A stretch of 64,000 bases of DNA from Bradyrhizobium stylosanthis (GTDB taxonomy: Bacteria > Pseudomonadota > Alphaproteobacteria > Rhizobiales > Xanthobacteraceae): positions 62,300 through 126,299 of the forward strand of contig NZ_LVEM01000006.1 in NCBI RefSeq assembly GCF_001641335.1. Direction: 5' to 3'. The stretch's first letter is position 1. Each line of letters begins with the position of its first letter. This document shows positions 62,051 through 64,000 of this stretch, one piece after another. The notes under the pieces are model-generated. The model was not told where the DNA came from, made no database searches, and saw only the letters and a program-made list of their open reading frames with translations. A program made the translations under genes and the position numbers.

Positions 62051-62924
62051 GGATGCTTCTCCTGCTGGGTTGCGGAAGAGCACAGCCTACCCCACTCACC
62101 GCAGTGCAGGTCCGCGGCTACACTATGGGTAGCAAGTGCCAGGGCGACCCGAGCGGAGGGGGATCACCCGCCCGATCAGGGCCGCTCGCCAGAAGCGGGT
62201 CTGCACGGGCGCATGTCAGTTGTTCGAGAAGATGAAGAGCCAGCGAAAGCACGGAAGACCGGGGAGACCGCTCGGGGTGGCGCCGGCCACAGCCGGCGCT
62301 TCACCCTGGCGCGCGCGAGGGCCGGAGGCCCTTAGATCTCGAGCGTCGGAAATCTGAGCAAGTCTGCGCAGGCTAAAACAGGGGATCGAAGGCAAGCGAA
62401 GAGTGAGCAAATCGAAAGAGGCACCCGCAGGAGGGTCAGCATAGCGCCGACGCGGAACGCGGCGGGACCCGGGACCGAGTGCAGTCGCGAGACCGGTTTA
62501 AGAAGGCACCCGCGCGACGGGCAGTGATAGCGGTGCCGCGAAGCGGCAGCCCTTCGCGCGAGTGCCTCCGGCGAGCGACACATTATATAAGCTTGTGCAA
62601 GGGATCGAAGCCGAAGGCCGAGACGCGAAGCGGCTTGGTTCATATGTGGACGGCCCCCGACTTGCAAGGATTGGCTCTGGCAGCATGCTCGGATCGCTTG
62701 CGCTCATATGTCCGGCCTGTTTTCGGGTCTTGCGACCACCGGCCAAGATGGGCTTCGCGGATAGTGAGATCCAAACACGAGAGCGGCATTTTCTGCCGGT
62801 AAACCGAGCGGAGTATCTCACATGACCGGCTCGCGCCGAACGTACCACCTCTTCCTATCCTGCAAGTTCCGCCCTCAGCGTCAAACCTAACGGTCTAGCG
62901 CCAAGCTCTGCATTTCGTTTAAGC
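62051..62924. other. Gene-free region between the two IS110 elements
   Basis: About 870 bases rich in G+C with no convincing gene on either strand. Non-coding ends of the two IS110 elements, including any guide RNA, should lie here. I see no obvious inverted terminal repeat, as expected for IS110. Confidence 0.45.
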
Positions 62925-63985
62925 CTAGGCTGGCGTCGGCATCGGTATGACGCTGCCAGCAGGTCGGTAATGCTCGCCACTGACCATCAGTTTCCACGCG
63001 ATCCGCGCCAGCTTATTTGCCAACGCTATGGCGACCAGCTTCGGCGGCTTGCGCGCGATCATGTCTTTCAGCCAGGGCCAGGAGCGACTCTCGCGTCGCC
63101 GCACATCTGCGATCACAGCCGTCGCGCCAGCGACCAAAACGGTTCGCAACATGCCGTCACCGGCCCGCGTAATCACGCCGAGCCGGTTCTTTCCGGCCGT
63201 TGAATGGTTCTTTGGTGTCGGCCAAGCCAAGCAGCAAAGTTTCTTGCCGACTTGAACCCACCTGCATCCACGACCTTGATTGAGAGCAGCGTCGCGCCAA
63301 TTGGACCAATTCCCGGAATGGCCGCCAGTCGTCGGCTCATCTCGCTACTCCGGTGGAGGTGCATGAGCTTCTTGTCGAGCTTAGCGATCTGGTCGTCGAC
63401 GCGCGCCAGCTCTGCCGCCAACGCTTCCACGAGCTCCAGCGCCAAGTCGGGAACTGTCTCATCAGCCCGAATATCGGTCAGCAACTGATGAAGGCGCGAA
63501 AGCCCCTTGGGCGCGGTAAAGCCAAATTCCGCGGCGTAGCCGCGGATCGAATTGGCGAGCTGGGTACGCCTGCCGATGAACTGGCTGCGCACGCGTGTCA
63601 GCATCTGCGCGCCCTGCTGCTCGGGACTCTTGATCGGCACAAAGTTCTTGCGCAGTTTTGGCCGACTCGCCGCTTCACAAATCGCCTCGGCGTCCGCGGC
63701 GTCGGATTTCCCGCGCTGCACATATGGCTTGACATATTGCAGCGGGATCATCGCCACCTCATGCCCGAGCGATCGTAGCTCCCTCGCCCAATAGTGCGAT
63801 GCTCCGCAAGCCTCCATCGCGACAAACGCAGGCGGCAAACGCCTGAAGAACTCCAGAACCTGGCTGCGCCTCAACTTGCGCCGCAAAACCGGCTGCTCCA
63901 TCCCGTCAACGCCATGCAACTGAAACACACTCTTTGACGTATCCAAACCGATGCGAACAATCGTTTCCACGGGCGGCTCCTTCAT
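62925..63985 (-). pseudogene. IS110-family transposase, frameshifted
   Basis: A second, different IS110 transposase. From ATG 63985 it reads VRIGLDTSKSVFQLHGVDG, MEACGASHYWARELRSLG, QRGKSDAADAEAICEA and AAIPGIGPIGATLLSIKV up to FAAWLG. One base is missing near 63222, and the C-terminus continues in another frame (TPKNHSTAGKNRLGVITRAG, MLRTVLVAGATAVI, ANKLARIAWKLMVSGE). Insertion of one base restores about 350 residues. IS110 does not use programmed frameshifting, so it is a decayed copy. Confidence 0.88.
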
Positions 63986-64000
63986 TTGAGGTCAGCGACC

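Noticed and set aside
62051..62924. Group II intron or retron between the IS110 elements
   Set aside because: No reverse transcriptase gene exists in the window, and no domain V-like hairpin was found.

Overview
The window is GC-rich alphaproteobacterial DNA, most like Bradyrhizobium or a close relative. The basis is gene content (2-dehydro-3-deoxygalactonate catabolism, fused acyl-CoA carboxylase, DUF736 and ParB genes of rhizobial islands) and short palindromic repeats of the kind scattered through such genomes. Genus is an inference from composition and family resemblance, not a database match.

Bases 1-31,200 look like core chromosome. On the minus strand lie a partial pyruvate dehydrogenase (PoxB type), dgoA and dgoK, a sigma-54 activator, a biotin-dependent acyl-CoA carboxylase with an acyl-CoA synthetase, a racemase-family protein and a chemoreceptor. 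A luciferase-like monooxygenase and a flavin reductase lie on the plus strand. Next come two unrecognised cysteine-containing proteins, a TetR regulator divergent from a tautomerase, a GFA protein, a COG0523 GTPase and an N-acyl-D-amino-acid deacylase. At 20.5-23.7 kb an exported caspase-fold protein and a translationally coupled alpha/beta hydrolase sit between two imperfect direct repeats. They are followed by a cobalamin riboswitch, a TonB-dependent receptor and a PepSY membrane protein, then a lipoprotein hydrolase and an AraC regulator divergent from an AhpD-like/DUF417 pair.

Bases 31,282-47,307 are an accessory island framed by 3' fragments of two different tRNA genes, tRNA-Glu(CTC) on the left and tRNA-Lys(TTT) on the right. 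Each fragment has a tyrosine integrase beside it; the left one is intact and the right one carries at least three frameshifts. The island contains a damaged Shango-type anti-phage operon: only the TerB-C end of sngA remains, while the sngB ATPase and sngC helicase look intact. A TM0106-family nuclease-helicase follows as a fourth gene, broken by two frameshifts. It also holds small HTH regulators, three cold-shock-domain loci, an unrecognised four-gene operon and two matching operator-like palindromes.

Bases 43.1-49.4 kb carry the least explained structure: seven hairpins at four loci that share an internal motif (ACTCGGCGC facing GCGCTGTCCCTGCC) but have different, mutually complementary outer stems. 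Two of the loci also share a downstream segment. The copies lie on both sides of the tRNA-Lys junction and between small orphan genes.

Bases 47.3-64 kb are a graveyard of mobile DNA: phage tail genes (a tail assembly protein, a 39-residue GpE-like protein and the start of a tape measure), an XRE repressor with an operator over its own start codon, a complete IS66-family element with a perfect 8-bp target duplication interrupting an ORF, two DUF736 genes and a ParB-family gene each preceded by long inverted repeats, and two IS110-family transposases, one frameshifted.
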